DNA of 64,000 nt. Origin: Gemmatimonadales bacterium (GTDB lineage: Bacteria; Gemmatimonadota; Gemmatimonadetes; Gemmatimonadales; GWC2-71-9). Positions 26,057 through 34,680 of this stretch are shown here, in pieces (within the stretch, counting starts at the first letter, position 1; each line of letters opens with the position of its first letter). The translations under genes were made by a program, and so were the position numbers. The notes beneath the pieces are model-generated. The model was not told where the DNA came from. It ran no database searches and saw nothing but the letters and a program-made list of their open reading frames with translations. The stretch spans positions 1 through 64,000 of the forward strand of contig DASUJH010000034.1 of assembly GCA_036279355.1 (NCBI GenBank), given 5' to 3'.

Positions 26057-27685
26057 ATGAGCGGCGTTCCGAATCTTCCGGTCCCGGCCAACGAGCCGGT
26101 CCTCTCATACGCCCCCGGCACCGCCGAGCGCGCGGCGCTCAAGCAGGCGCTCGGGACGGTGGGCGCGGAGGCCGTCGAAATCCCGATCGTCGTGGGCGGG
26201 CGCGAGCTCCGCGGCGCGAGCACGCACCCGGTGGTCTCGCCCCACTGCCACGGGCGCGTGCTCGCGCGGGTTCACCAGGCGGACGCCGCGATCGTGACGC
26301 GCGCCGTCGACGCCGCGCTCGAGGCGCACCGGGACTGGAGCCACTGGCGCTTCGAGGATCGCGCCGCCGTCTTTCTCCGGGCCGCCGAGCGCCTCGCCAC
26401 CACCCATCGCCAACTGCTCAACGCGGCCACCATGCTGGGGCAGAGTAAGACGGCGTTCCAAGCGGAAATCGACAGCGCCTGCGAGTTGATCGACTTCCTA
26501 CGGTTCAACGTGCACTTCGCCGAGCGGATCTACCGCGAACAGCCCGCCTCCGCGCCGGGCGTGTGGAACCGGCTCGATCACCGTCCGCTCGAAGGGTTCG
26601 TCTACTCCGTGACGCCGTTCAACTTCACCGCGATCGGCGGCAATCTCCCCACCGCGCCCGCGCTCATGGGCAATACGGTTGTGTGGAAGCCTTCCGCCAC
26701 GGCGGCGCTCAGCAACTGGCACTTCTACCGCCTGCTCATGGAGTCGGGCTTGCCACCCGGCGTCATCAATTTCGTCCCGGGAGATCCGGTGCTGGTGAGT
26801 GACGTGCTGCTCGCGCACCGCATGCTGGGCGGCATCCACTTTACCGGCTCGACCACCGTCTTCCGGGAGCTCTGGCGGCGCGTGGGCGAGAATCTGAGCG
26901 GCTACGTGAGCTATCCGCGGCTGGTGGGTGAGACCGGCGGTAAGGATTTCATCCTCGCGCACGAGAGCGCGGATCCGGCGGCGTTGGTGGCGGCGACGGT
27001 GCGCGGCGCGTTCGAGTATCAGGGGCAGAAGTGCAGCGCGGCCTCGCGGCTCTACGTCCCCGACACGCTCTGGCCCCGGGTCCGCGACGCGCTCGTCGCC
27101 GCCATCGAGCAAATCCGCGTGGGCGACGTCGCCGATTTCCGCAATTTCATGGGCGCCGTGATCGACCGGCGCGCGTTCGACCGGATCCGCGGGCACCTCG
27201 AATCCGCCGGGCACGCATCCGGCGTGCGCATGCTGGCCGGCGGCGGCGCCGACGACCGCGTCGGCTACTTCGTCCAGCCGACGCTGCTCGAGTCCCAAGA
27301 CCCGGGCTCGACGCTCATGTGCGAGGAGATCTTCGGCCCCGTGCTCACCGCGCACGTGTATCCTGCCGCGCGGTGGGCCGATACGCTGGCGCTGGTCGAT
27401 CGGACGAGTCCGTACGCGCTCACCGGCGCGGTGTTCGCGCGCGACCAGCGCGCGCTCGCCCAAGCGGACCGCGCGCTCCGGAACGCCGCGGGGAATTACT
27501 ACGTGAACGACAAGCCGACCGGCGCCGTGGTGGGCCAGCAACCGTTCGGCGGCGCCCGCGCGAGCGGCACCGACGACAAGGCGGGCTCCATCCTCAACCT
27601 GCTGCGCTGGGTCGCTCCGCGCAGCATCAAGGAAACGTTCGCGCCGCCGACCGACTGGCGCTACCCGTTCATGGCGGAGCCCTGA
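26057..27685 (+). CDS. L-glutamate gamma-semialdehyde (P5C) dehydrogenase
   Basis: 542-residue aldehyde dehydrogenase of the stand-alone P5C dehydrogenase type (long N-terminus, length like eukaryotic ALDH4A1). It oxidises glutamate semialdehyde to glutamate with NAD+ in proline breakdown. Catalytic Cys326 is in YQGQKCSAAS and Glu292 in GETGGKD; cofactor loops are VTPFNFTAIGGN and HFTGST. No proline dehydrogenase is in the window. A TATCTT hexamer ends 7 bases before the ATG and there is no Shine-Dalgarno, suggesting a leaderless transcript. Its stop overlaps the convergent PEP-CTERM gene by 17 bases. Confidence 0.95.
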   Translation: MSGVPNLPVPANEPVLSYAPGTAERAALKQALGTVGAEAVEIPIVVGGRELRGASTHPVVSPHCHGRVLARVHQADAAIVTRAVDAALEAHRDWSHWRFEDRAAVFLRAAERLATTHRQLLNAATMLGQSKTAFQAEIDSACELIDFLRFNVHFAERIYREQPASAPGVWNRLDHRPLEGFVYSVTPFNFTAIGGNLPTAPALMGNTVVWKPSATAALSNWHFYRLLMESGLPPGVINFVPGDPVLVSDVLLAHRMLGGIHFTGSTTVFRELWRRVGENLSGYVSYPRLVGETGGKDFILAHESADPAALVAATVRGAFEYQGQKCSAASRLYVPDTLWPRVRDALVAAIEQIRVGDVADFRNFMGAVIDRRAFDRIRGHLESAGHASGVRMLAGGGADDRVGYFVQPTLLESQDPGSTLMCEEIFGPVLTAHVYPAARWADTLALVDRTSPYALTGAVFARDQRALAQADRALRNAAGNYYVNDKPTGAVVGQQPFGGARASGTDDKAGSILNLLRWVAPRSIKETFAPPTDWRYPFMAEP

Positions 27686-28466
27686 GGCTGCTGCGACGCG
27701 TCGACCGCTGTGAGCGGCGGCGGCGCGAGCGCACGAGCCCGAGTCCCGCCAAGCCGCTCGCCATGAGTAGCAGCGTGCCGGGCTCGGGCGTCGTCGTCAC
27801 CGGAGGAAATGTGGTCGGCGGTCCGCCCGGTGGCGGAGAACCCGGCGGCGGCGACTCCGGCGGCGGCCCCGCTCCTGGTGGGCCCCCGGTGGGTCCGTTC
27901 GAGAGCGGTGGCAGTGCATCGCCGCTGCTCCCGTGGAGCAGCTCGATGAAGAGCCCTGTGCCCAGTCCCGCACCGAGCCCGATCCACGGCCAAGGTCCCG
28001 CACTCGCGACCCACGCCGAAGAGTCCGCGGTCGACACCTCGGAGGCCGCGGGGCCTCCGGGCGTCCCGGCCGGAGGCGGGAGCACGAGAGGGGCTGCCGC
28101 CACCGGGCGCAGTCGCGCATCCAGCGCCGGATCGAGCTGAAGCGGCGGCACGGCGACGACCTGCGGCCTCGGCCCTGGAGCCACGCCCACATCAAATTGT
28201 TGGCACGTCCCGGCCGGCTGGTTGAGCGGCGCCGCCCGCGCGGCGAACGGCAGGGCGCGAGCGCGCCGGTGGCGATGCGGCACCGGCCCCGCCGTTTGCC
28301 GCTTTGCGGGGCCGGTCGCATGACGCAAGGGAGCCGGCGTGTCACGCCGCCGGGCCACCCGGTGAGGGATTGCCGCACGTTCCCGGGCCGCCGCTGGCTG
28401 CGAGGAGGGCGTGCAGACGGGATCCTGCTGCGGCGCTTGAAGCAGCGCCAGGAGCAGCATGAGCAT
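27669..28466 (-). CDS. Proline-rich PEP-CTERM protein
   Basis: 265 residues from ATG 28466 (GAGG 6 bases upstream). A short N-terminal hydrophobic signal (LMLLLALLQA) is followed by a low-complexity Ala/Pro/Arg region, one membrane-like stretch (WIGLGAGLGTGLFIELL), a Gly/Pro repeat zone, and a C-terminal PEP-CTERM signal: TPEPGTLLLMASGLAGLGLV followed by an arginine cluster. Exosortase would cleave at the PEP motif and release or attach the protein at the surface. No exosortase gene is in the window. The role of the middle part is unknown. Confidence 0.72.
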   Translation of the reverse strand: MLMLLLALLQAPQQDPVCTPSSQPAAARERAAIPHRVARRRDTPAPLRHATGPAKRQTAGPVPHRHRRARALPFAARAAPLNQPAGTCQQFDVGVAPGPRPQVVAVPPLQLDPALDARLRPVAAAPLVLPPPAGTPGGPAASEVSTADSSAWVASAGPWPWIGLGAGLGTGLFIELLHGSSGDALPPLSNGPTGGPPGAGPPPESPPPGSPPPGGPPTTFPPVTTTPEPGTLLLMASGLAGLGLVRSRRRRSQRSTRRSSLRAPP

Positions 28467-28574
28467 CGGATCCTCGTGGGTGTGGCGGGGGAAGGCCAAC
28501 GTACCCCCGATTTCCAGGGTTGTCCATGCGGCCCGAGGGCTTAGCGCCGCAGCGGCGACCGGCTAGCTTGGAGC

Positions 28575-28991
28575 ATGCGTATCGTTCAGGGCCGTGGCGG
28601 ACCCACTGTGCTCGTGCCGCTCGACCGCGACCGGGCCCGGCGGCAGCGCAGGGTTCGCACGTTCGCCCGCGCCCTCGGTGGCTGCGCGACGGGCGCGGCG
28701 GCCGTGCTCCTGTGGCGCGCCGCGCCGATTCCGCGCGTCGGCGCCGCGCCACCGATCGAGGTCGCCGCTGCGGTGGGTCCCACATACCTGCCGCTCACGA
28801 TCATGGCCCTGGGTTTCCTCCTTGCGCTCCTCAAGGAACGCGCCGGCGGCTTCGTCATGAGCGTGAGCGCGGTCGCGTGGCTCATCGTGGGCCCGGCGCC
28901 CGAAGTGCCCTTGCCCATGGCGCTCGTGATCGGGGCCGCCGGCCTGATTGCGGGCCTTTGCTTCATCTGGCTCGGGAATGCCTCGCGCTGA
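28575..28991 (+). CDS. Small integral membrane protein
   Basis: 138 residues. A basic N-terminus (RDRARRQRRVR) precedes four hydrophobic segments, including TYLPLTIMALGFLLALL and PMALVIGAAGLIAGLCFIWL. TAGCTT ends 5 bases before the ATG, so the message may be nearly leaderless. It overlaps the following secreted protein gene by 14 bases. No family recognised. Confidence 0.6.
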   Translation: MRIVQGRGGPTVLVPLDRDRARRQRRVRTFARALGGCATGAAAVLLWRAAPIPRVGAAPPIEVAAAVGPTYLPLTIMALGFLLALLKERAGGFVMSVSAVAWLIVGPAPEVPLPMALVIGAAGLIAGLCFIWLGNASR

Positions 28992-29814
28992 ACTGCCCGC
29001 AATCCTCGGCGTGCTGGCCCTACTTCTCGCTCCACCGGTCCCCCCCATCCGTTACACATCAGCGCAACTCGACTGCGCCCGCTTTCACGTGCTCACGCGA
29101 AGCGACATCGAGACCAGTCTCGCCGGAAGGCGGCGGCGGGAGACGGTCGAGGTCGAAGGGCGCTGGATCGTGCGCGCGGAACCTGCCACACGGGATTCGG
29201 CCCGACTGGAGGCCTGGTTCGACACCCTGGCCGTCTGGCGGCGCGGGCCGGAAGGGACGCTCGCGCCGGATACCGACGGCCTGATCGGCGGTCGCTACGG
29301 CGGCGAGCTTTCGGCGGATGGCCACTACGTCGCCGAGACACACCCGTTCGTGCCCGACGACCTGGCGCAGGTCGTCGATCTCTCCGACGCGCTCGGCGAG
29401 CTGCTTCCCCCGGTCCCGGGCGCGCCGCTCGCCGTCGGCGGTGTATGGCGCGATACACTGAGGGGCGTCGAGATTCGCCGGCTCACCGACAGCGCCGCGG
29501 CGTCGGGCGCCAAGCTCGGCCGCTACAAGCTCGCAGTACGCCGCGAGGCGACGGAGGCCCCGGTCTCCGGCGATTCGCAGCCCATTCCCGTCCATCAGAC
29601 TACACACGAGGATGGCGAGTTCGTCTGGGATCCGGATCACGGCTTTGTGCGGCGGAAAGGCCAAATCGTGGTCGAGACCGACATCCCCACGAGCGGCCGC
29701 GTGCGTCGCGCGGTGCGCTCGCGCGTCGAGCAGCATGTCGTGGTGGAGCGGCTCAGCGCCGCGGCGCCCTGCCCCGCACGAAGCGCTGCTCAGGATCGAA
29801 TAGCGCCGCCGTGA
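28978..29814 (+). CDS. Secreted protein of unknown function
   Basis: 278 residues from ATG 28978. The N-terminus is a signal-like hydrophobic run (ELPAILGVLALLLAPPVPP). The mature part looks like alternating strands (RRETVEVEGRWIVRAEP, GRYGGELSADGHYVAETHPFVPDD, LAVGGVWRDTLRGVEIRRL), suggesting a beta-rich periplasmic domain. It overlaps the preceding membrane protein gene and, at its 3' end, 62 bases of the convergent ABC permease gene. Function unknown; the small membrane protein upstream may be a partner. Confidence 0.68.
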   Translation: MPRAELPAILGVLALLLAPPVPPIRYTSAQLDCARFHVLTRSDIETSLAGRRRRETVEVEGRWIVRAEPATRDSARLEAWFDTLAVWRRGPEGTLAPDTDGLIGGRYGGELSADGHYVAETHPFVPDDLAQVVDLSDALGELLPPVPGAPLAVGGVWRDTLRGVEIRRLTDSAAASGAKLGRYKLAVRREATEAPVSGDSQPIPVHQTTHEDGEFVWDPDHGFVRRKGQIVVETDIPTSGRVRRAVRSRVEQHVVVERLSAAAPCPARSAAQDRIAPP

Positions 29815-30529
29815 GCCCGAAGGCGAGCACGGTCGTTGCCGCGAGCACCGCGATATCGGTCGAGACGGAGAATTCAGCCGGCTGGCGGAGCGCATGGCGC
29901 ATCAGGTCGGCCATGTAGGTGACCGGATTGATCCGCGCGAACGCGCGCAGCACGGGCGGCATACCCTGCGTGGGGTAGAGCGCCCCGCTCACGAAGAGCA
30001 GCGGAAAAAGCACCACGTTGATGACGCCGCCGAAGTTCTCTACCGAGGTGAGCCGCGCTGCCACCAGCAACCCGAGCGTGGCACTCGCGAGCGCGGTAAG
30101 GGCGAGCGCGGCGGCCCCACGGGCGAAGTCGCCGGCAGTCATGGAGAGCGCGAGCGGCGCGCACGCGAGCACGATGGCGCCCTGCACCCCGCCGATCACG
30201 GCCGCGGCCACTGCGCGGCCGGCGAGCACCGCGCCGGCCCCCGAGGGACTCGCCAGCATGAGCCGCAGCATGCCGAATTCCCGGTCGTACACCGTCGAGA
30301 TCGCGGTGAGCATGCCGCCGAAGAGCCCCGCCATCACGATGCCGCCGGGATAGGCGAAGGCCTGATAGCTGAGGCCGCCCTCGATTCGCGTGATCGAGTT
30401 GAAGCCGGCGCCCACGAGAAAGACCCAGATGAACGGGCGGACGAGGCCCGCCAGCAGCCGGCTGCGCTGCCGTACGCTCCGGACGAGATCGCGCACGACG
30501 ATCCCCCAGGCGGTGCTGACACCGCTCAC
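29753..30529 (-). CDS. ABC-2 type permease at the end of the pqq operon
   Basis: 258 residues with six hydrophobic segments and ABC-2 permease phrases: RPFIWVFLVGAGFNSI, YDREFGMLRLMLASP, FPLLFVSGALYPTQGMPP, and FARINPVTYMADLMRHAL. It forms the membrane half of an exporter with the ATPase encoded upstream (4-base overlap, coupled). Position after pqqE suggests export of PQQ or of a product made with it, but this is inference; drug or polysaccharide export cannot be excluded. Confidence 0.88.
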   Translation of the reverse strand: MSGVSTAWGIVVRDLVRSVRQRSRLLAGLVRPFIWVFLVGAGFNSITRIEGGLSYQAFAYPGGIVMAGLFGGMLTAISTVYDREFGMLRLMLASPSGAGAVLAGRAVAAAVIGGVQGAIVLACAPLALSMTAGDFARGAAALALTALASATLGLLVAARLTSVENFGGVINVVLFPLLFVSGALYPTQGMPPVLRAFARINPVTYMADLMRHALRQPAEFSVSTDIAVLAATTVLAFGLTAALFDPEQRFVRGRAPRR

Positions 30530-31470
30530 GAGCCGAACTCGCTCTCTCGCGCCTGCGTGCGGTCGAAGTAGACGTCCTCGAGGGTGGCGGGCCGGAGCGC
30601 CAGGCGGGTAATGCGCGCCGCGCCCGCCGCCGCTGCCAACTTGCCTGCCACATCACCCCCGCCGCCGAGGGCGATCCGCCAGCCTCGATCGGTGGGACGG
30701 GCGGAGCGTACGAGCCCACGTGACCGGAGCGCCTCGAGCACGCCCGCCGCGCCCTCACCTTCGAGCTCGGCCACCTGTTCGCCGAGCGCGCTCCTGAGCG
30801 CGGCCGGTGCTTCGTCAGCCACGACCCGTCCGCGGGCGAGCATCACCACGCGATCGCTCGGCTCGGCTTCGGAGAGGTAGTGGGTGGAGAAGAGGATCGT
30901 GGCGCCGCGCTCGCTCCGCTCCGCGTCGAGCAGGCGCCACATCCGATCGCGATGCTCGGGGTCGAGTCCGACCGTCGGCTCGTCGAGGATGAGCAGCGGC
31001 GGGCGGTGCAGCGTGGCGCGGGCGATGTCGGCAAGACGCCGCCAGCCGCCGGAGAGCTGGCGTGCGGGCTGGCCGGCTCGCGCGGCGAGGCCGGTCCGCT
31101 CGATGGCCTGCTTCACTGCGTCGCGCTGCAGCTGACCACCCAGGCCCACGAGCCGCGCGGCGAAGCGGAGATTTTCCTCCACTGTGAGGAGGCCATCGAT
31201 GCTCGGTTCCTGGAAGACGAGACCGAGCCGGCGCCGCACGGCCGCCCGGTCGCGCACGACGTCGTGCCCGAACACCCGCGCGGCGCCACGGCTCGGGGCC
31301 AGCAGCGTCGCCAGCAGCAGCATGGCGGTCGTCTTGCCGGCGCCGTTCGGGCCGAGAATGCCGACGAGGGCCCCGGCCGGAAGGCTGAGATCGAGCGCAG
31401 CGAGCGCGCGCGTCTTGCCGTAATCCCGGCCGAGGCCCTCGGTCTCAATCGCGAGCGGCGGTCCGCTCAC
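30526..31470 (-). CDS. ABC transporter ATPase of the pqq operon
   Basis: 314 residues from GTG 31470, 22 bases after pqqE. Walker A GPNGAGKTT, Q-loop VFQEPSIDG, signature LSGGWRR, Walker B LLILDEPTVGLDPEH and H-loop STHYL are intact. The C-terminal 80 residues form a small extra domain with RPATLEDVYFDRT, typical of ABC-2 exporters (DrrA/NodI-like). It pairs with the permease at 29753-30529. Role in moving PQQ is inferred from the operon. Confidence 0.9.
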   Translation of the reverse strand: MSGPPLAIETEGLGRDYGKTRALAALDLSLPAGALVGILGPNGAGKTTAMLLLATLLAPSRGAARVFGHDVVRDRAAVRRRLGLVFQEPSIDGLLTVEENLRFAARLVGLGGQLQRDAVKQAIERTGLAARAGQPARQLSGGWRRLADIARATLHRPPLLILDEPTVGLDPEHRDRMWRLLDAERSERGATILFSTHYLSEAEPSDRVVMLARGRVVADEAPAALRSALGEQVAELEGEGAAGVLEALRSRGLVRSARPTDRGWRIALGGGGDVAGKLAAAAGAARITRLALRPATLEDVYFDRTQARESEFGS

Positions 31471-31492
31471 GTCGCTGGCGCGGCCCCGGACC

Positions 31493-32581
31493 TCACGCCC
31501 CCTGCGGCTCGGCGGCGAAATCCCGATACTCGTATTCGGCCGGCTCCTGCTCGCCGAGCGCCTCGTCGATGATATGGCGGAACGGCGTGAGCCCGCACAC
31601 CGGATCCGGGTTTGCCGCGTCGCCGGTGAGAGCGAAGGCCTGGCAGCGGCACCCACCGAAGTCCACGGACTTCATGGGACAGGTGCGGCACGGCTCCTTC
31701 ATCCATGCGTCGCCGCGGAACGCCTGGAACCCGGGCGACTCGTGCCAGATCCAGTCGAGCGGTCGATCGCGCACGTTCGGAAACGAGAGCGTCGGGATCG
31801 CATACGCACCGTGGCACGGCAGCGCCAGTCCGTTCGGCCCCACCACGATGTAGAACCGGCCCCATCCGCCGTAGCAGGCCTTGGGCCGATCCTCGAAGTA
31901 GTCGGGCAGCACGAAGAGCATCTGCATCTTGCCCTTATAGCGCTGCATCCGCTCTTCCGCGATCGCTTTGGCACGGCGCACCTGCTCGCGGGTGGGCATG
32001 AGCGTCGCCCGGTTCCTGAGCCCCCAGCCGTAATACTGCGTGTTGGCAAGCTCCAGCCGATCGGCGCCCAGGCTCGCGGCCATGTCGATGATCTCACCGA
32101 TCCGGTCGAGATTCGCTCGGTGCAGCACGACGTTGATCGAGAACGCGAAGCCGAGCTCGGTCACGAGCGCGATGGCCGCGCGCTTCTGCTTGACCGAGCT
32201 CACCCCGGCGATCCGCTCGGCGGACTCGACGTCGGAGTCCTGGATCGAGATCTGCACGTGCTCGAGCCCCGCCTCGCGCAGCGCGTGGGCCCGCTTGCGG
32301 GTGAGCCCAAGGCCGGAGGTGACGAGCGTGCTGTAAAGTCCGAGCCCGCGGGCGTGGGCCGCAAGCTCCTCGAGATCACGGCGGACGAGCGGCTCGCCGC
32401 CGGAAAGGCCGAGCTGCAGAACTCCGAGCTCGCGCGCCTGGGTGAAAACCCGCTTCCAGTCTTCGGTCGCAAGCTCGCCTTCGGCGCGAACCAGCTCGAG
32501 CGGGTTGGAGCAGTAGGGACAGTGCAGCGGACAGCGATGTGTCAGCTCCGCCAGCAGCGTGGTCGGACGTTCGGAAGTCAT
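31493..32581 (-). CDS. pqqE: PqqA peptide cyclase (radical SAM)
   Basis: 362-residue radical SAM enzyme that links the Glu and Tyr side chains of PqqA, the first step of PQQ synthesis. The 4Fe-4S motif is CPLHCPYC (Cys17, 21, 24), followed by GLSGGEPLVRRD. The C-terminal SPASM domain has auxiliary-cluster cysteines in CHGAYAIP, CRTCPMKSVDFGGCRCQ and PVCGLTPFR. The ATG overlaps the pqqD stop by 4 bases, fitting the known PqqD-PqqE partnership. Confidence 0.97.
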   Translation of the reverse strand: MTSERPTTLLAELTHRCPLHCPYCSNPLELVRAEGELATEDWKRVFTQARELGVLQLGLSGGEPLVRRDLEELAAHARGLGLYSTLVTSGLGLTRKRAHALREAGLEHVQISIQDSDVESAERIAGVSSVKQKRAAIALVTELGFAFSINVVLHRANLDRIGEIIDMAASLGADRLELANTQYYGWGLRNRATLMPTREQVRRAKAIAEERMQRYKGKMQMLFVLPDYFEDRPKACYGGWGRFYIVVGPNGLALPCHGAYAIPTLSFPNVRDRPLDWIWHESPGFQAFRGDAWMKEPCRTCPMKSVDFGGCRCQAFALTGDAANPDPVCGLTPFRHIIDEALGEQEPAEYEYRDFAAEPQGA

Positions 32582-32841
32582 CGGATCAACTCTCTCTCGG
32601 CCAGGTACGACAGGTATTCGGTCACGTCCGCCGTCACGTCCGCCTGGTAGCGCTCACGCAGGATTGCCGCGATGTCCGCCACCGTGCGCTGGCCGTCCAC
32701 GAGCTCGAGCACGGCCGCGCCGGTCTCGTTAAGCAACACCGCGCCCTCGGGGTAGAGCAGAACGCGCCGCTGGCGCACGGGGTCGAAGTCGAGCCGTGCG
32801 AGGCGCCAGAGGCGGGGGACGAAATCGGTCGAAAGCGGCAT
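32578..32841 (-). CDS. pqqD: PqqA-binding chaperone
   Basis: 87 residues, a RiPP-recognition-element protein that binds PqqA and presents it to PqqE. The winged-helix pattern is visible: LYPEGAVLLNETGAAVLELVDGQRTVADIAAILRE is contained in its middle part, with the conserved Asn-Glu-Thr-Gly turn. Six bases separate it from pqqC and it overlaps pqqE by 4 bases. Confidence 0.96.
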   Translation of the reverse strand: MPLSTDFVPRLWRLARLDFDPVRQRRVLLYPEGAVLLNETGAAVLELVDGQRTVADIAAILRERYQADVTADVTEYLSYLAERELIR

Positions 32842-32847
32842 CGCGAC

Positions 32848-33615
32848 TCAGGCGGGCTGGCCGTCCTCGCGGTAGGCGTTGTGGATGGTGTCGATCATGG
32901 CCCAGAGCAGATCGAGCTTGAATTTGAGGGCCTCGAATGCCTGGCGCTGGGTGTCGACAGTGGTGCAGTGCCGCTTCACGACGGCGAGGCCGTGATGCAC
33001 GTCGCGGGGCGCCTGCACGAGACGGCTGCGGAAGTAATCGAGCCCCTCGGGCGGAATCCACGGATAGTGCTTCGGGAAGGCCTCGATCCGCTGCTGGTGA
33101 ATCTTTGGCGCGAACAGCTCGGTGAGCGAAGATGCTACGGCCTGGACCCAGGGCTTGGCTTTGCAGAAGCTCACGTAGGATTCGCAGATGAAGCGCACGG
33201 CCGGCAGCACGTGGCGCTCGTCTTCCATTGCCTCCCGCGGCACGCCGAGGGCCACCCCAAGTCGGATCCAGAGCTCGATACCGCCGGTGCCCGGCGCGGT
33301 GCCGTCGTGGTCAATGATGCGCTGGATCCACTCGCGCCGGAGGTCGGGGTCGGGGCAGTTGGACAGGATGGCGGCGTCCTTCCGCGGCACGACGCGCTGA
33401 TACACCAGCCTGTTGGCCACCCAGCCCTGAAACTGCCGCTGGGTGAGCCGGCCGGCGTACATGAGCTGGTGGAACGGATGCTCCACGTAGTACGAGCCGC
33501 TGAAGTTGCGCAGCGCCTGCTCCAGCTCGTCGGGCGTAAGCGGCCGGACGAGCACCGGAAACGGCGGCGCTGGCGGCGTGGCGAGCCGGTCGGCGGACAG
33601 TGTCGCGGTCGTCAT
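32848..33615 (-). CDS. pqqC: Pyrroloquinoline-quinone synthase
   Basis: 255-residue-class cofactorless oxidase (254 here) that performs the final ring closure and oxidation to PQQ. It is all-helical with typical segments YYVEHPFHQLMYAGRL, VANRLVYQRVVPRKDAAIL, WIQRIIDHDG and VQAPRDVHHGLAVV. The start ATG at 33615 (MTTATLSADR) has GGAG 11 bases upstream; a longer frame up to 33675 lacks similarity. It lies between pqqB and pqqD in the normal order. Confidence 0.97.
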   Translation of the reverse strand: MTTATLSADRLATPPAPPFPVLVRPLTPDELEQALRNFSGSYYVEHPFHQLMYAGRLTQRQFQGWVANRLVYQRVVPRKDAAILSNCPDPDLRREWIQRIIDHDGTAPGTGGIELWIRLGVALGVPREAMEDERHVLPAVRFICESYVSFCKAKPWVQAVASSLTELFAPKIHQQRIEAFPKHYPWIPPEGLDYFRSRLVQAPRDVHHGLAVVKRHCTTVDTQRQAFEALKFKLDLLWAMIDTIHNAYREDGQPA

Positions 33616-33643
33616 TTCAATTCGTTCTCCATCGCATGCGCAG

Positions 33644-34552
33644 TCATATCTCGAAGTGCATTCCGTCCATTCCAACAGTGAGGCCGGCCCGCTCGACCAG
33701 CGCCCGCTCGGGTGAGCCCTCCACCAGCACCGGGTTGGTGTTGTTGATGTGGGTGTACACCCGGTGGCGTCCGGGCAGCGTGGCCAGCAATTCCAGGCTC
33801 CCTTCCGGCCCCGACATCGGCAGGTGATCCATCTGGCGGGCCGTCCGGTCGCCGATGCCGAGGGCGATCAGCTCGTCGTCAGTCCAGAATGTCCCGTCGA
33901 AAAGTACCAGGTCTGCAGCGTGGAGCCGCGACATGAGCCGTTTGTCCAGGCCGCCGCACCCGGGCACGAAAGCGCAGACTCCGCCGGTTGCGCTGTCCCG
34001 GAGCAGGAGGCCAACGGTGTGTCCCTCGGCTTCGGTGCTCGCGAATCGCGGCGGGCCGGCCGGCACGGCGAACGCCTCGACGGTGACGCCCGTCTCCGTG
34101 CCATGGGCATATCGCAGCGCTACCTGCCTTCCAAGATGCAGCTCGACCAGATCCACATCGGCGAAGGCGCGAGTCACTGGCAACAGCCGGGAATCCCGCT
34201 CGAGCACCTCGGCCACCGCACATGTGGTGTAGAGGCGGAGCCAGCGGCCCTCGCGAAGCAGGACGATGCCGAGCGTGTGGTCCAGCTCTGCGTCGGTGGC
34301 GACGACTCCGGCAACGGGTACGTGACGGGCGCCCGTGGGGACGGGGCTCGGAAGCCGGGTCAACTGTTCGCGGATGTCCGGCGAGGCGTTGAGCAGGAAC
34401 CAGCGCGAACCGTCGACGCTCACCGCTGCGGACGACTGGGTCCGCGGCCGGGCGCGCGCCGGGTTACTACGCGCGGTGCGGCAGGGGGGACACCAGCAAT
34501 TCCACTGAGGAAATCCGCCCCCGGCCGCGGTGCCAAGCAGGATGATCTGCAC
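33644..34552 (-). CDS. pqqB: PQQ biosynthesis hydroxylase PqqB
   Basis: 302 residues from GTG 34552. It has a metallo-beta-lactamase fold with the PqqB zinc cysteines (FPQWNCWCPPCR) near the N-terminus and metal-site stretches ATDAELDHTLG, FDGTFWTDDELI and the C-terminal YTHINNTNP. PqqB is described as an iron-dependent hydroxylase acting on the processed Glu-Tyr intermediate. The GTG directly follows the hairpin after pqqA; a longer frame from 34597 runs through that hairpin and is rejected. Confidence 0.95.
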   Translation of the reverse strand: MQIILLGTAAGGGFPQWNCWCPPCRTARSNPARARPRTQSSAAVSVDGSRWFLLNASPDIREQLTRLPSPVPTGARHVPVAGVVATDAELDHTLGIVLLREGRWLRLYTTCAVAEVLERDSRLLPVTRAFADVDLVELHLGRQVALRYAHGTETGVTVEAFAVPAGPPRFASTEAEGHTVGLLLRDSATGGVCAFVPGCGGLDKRLMSRLHAADLVLFDGTFWTDDELIALGIGDRTARQMDHLPMSGPEGSLELLATLPGRHRVYTHINNTNPVLVEGSPERALVERAGLTVGMDGMHFEI

Positions 34553-34565
34553 CTGAAAACGCCGA

Positions 34566-34587
34566 GGGGCTCGCTTGCGCGAGCCCC
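34566..34587 (-). terminator. Attenuator-like hairpin between pqqA and pqqB
   Basis: A perfect 9-bp stem (34587-34579 with 34574-34566) with a 4-base loop is followed on the minus strand by TCGGCGTTTTC. This looks like a partial terminator. It lies 18 bases after the pqqA stop and would allow more pqqA message than pqqBCDE message, as needed for a consumed peptide substrate. Confidence 0.72.
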
Positions 34588-34605
34588 CCGTCTGCATTGC
34601 GTTGC

Positions 34606-34680
34606 TTAGAGGGTCGCGACGTAGGCGGTCACTTCCATCGTGACGGCCACGACTTCGGCCTCGGGCTTGGTCCAGCGCAT
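34606..34680 (-). CDS. pqqA: PQQ precursor peptide
   Basis: 24-residue peptide that starts MRWTKPEAE and contains EVTAY: Glu16 and Tyr20 are four apart, the pair that PqqE cross-links and that becomes PQQ. The motif matches known PqqA peptides, in which E-V-T-x-Y is conserved. GGAGG lies 6 bases before the ATG. The gene is too short for usual ORF cut-offs and would easily be missed. A hairpin follows before pqqB. Confidence 0.95.
   Translation of the reverse strand: MRWTKPEAEVVAVTMEVTAYVATL

Noticed and set aside
27669-28466. PEP-CTERM gene as an antisense artefact of its GC-rich surroundings
   Set aside because: Considered because the body is low-complexity, but the combination of a Shine-Dalgarno, N-terminal signal and a proper C-terminal PEP motif with helix and arginine cluster supports a real gene.
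34553-34597. pqqB extension to an ATG at 34597
   Set aside because: Runs through the attenuator hairpin; similarity begins at the GTG at 34552.
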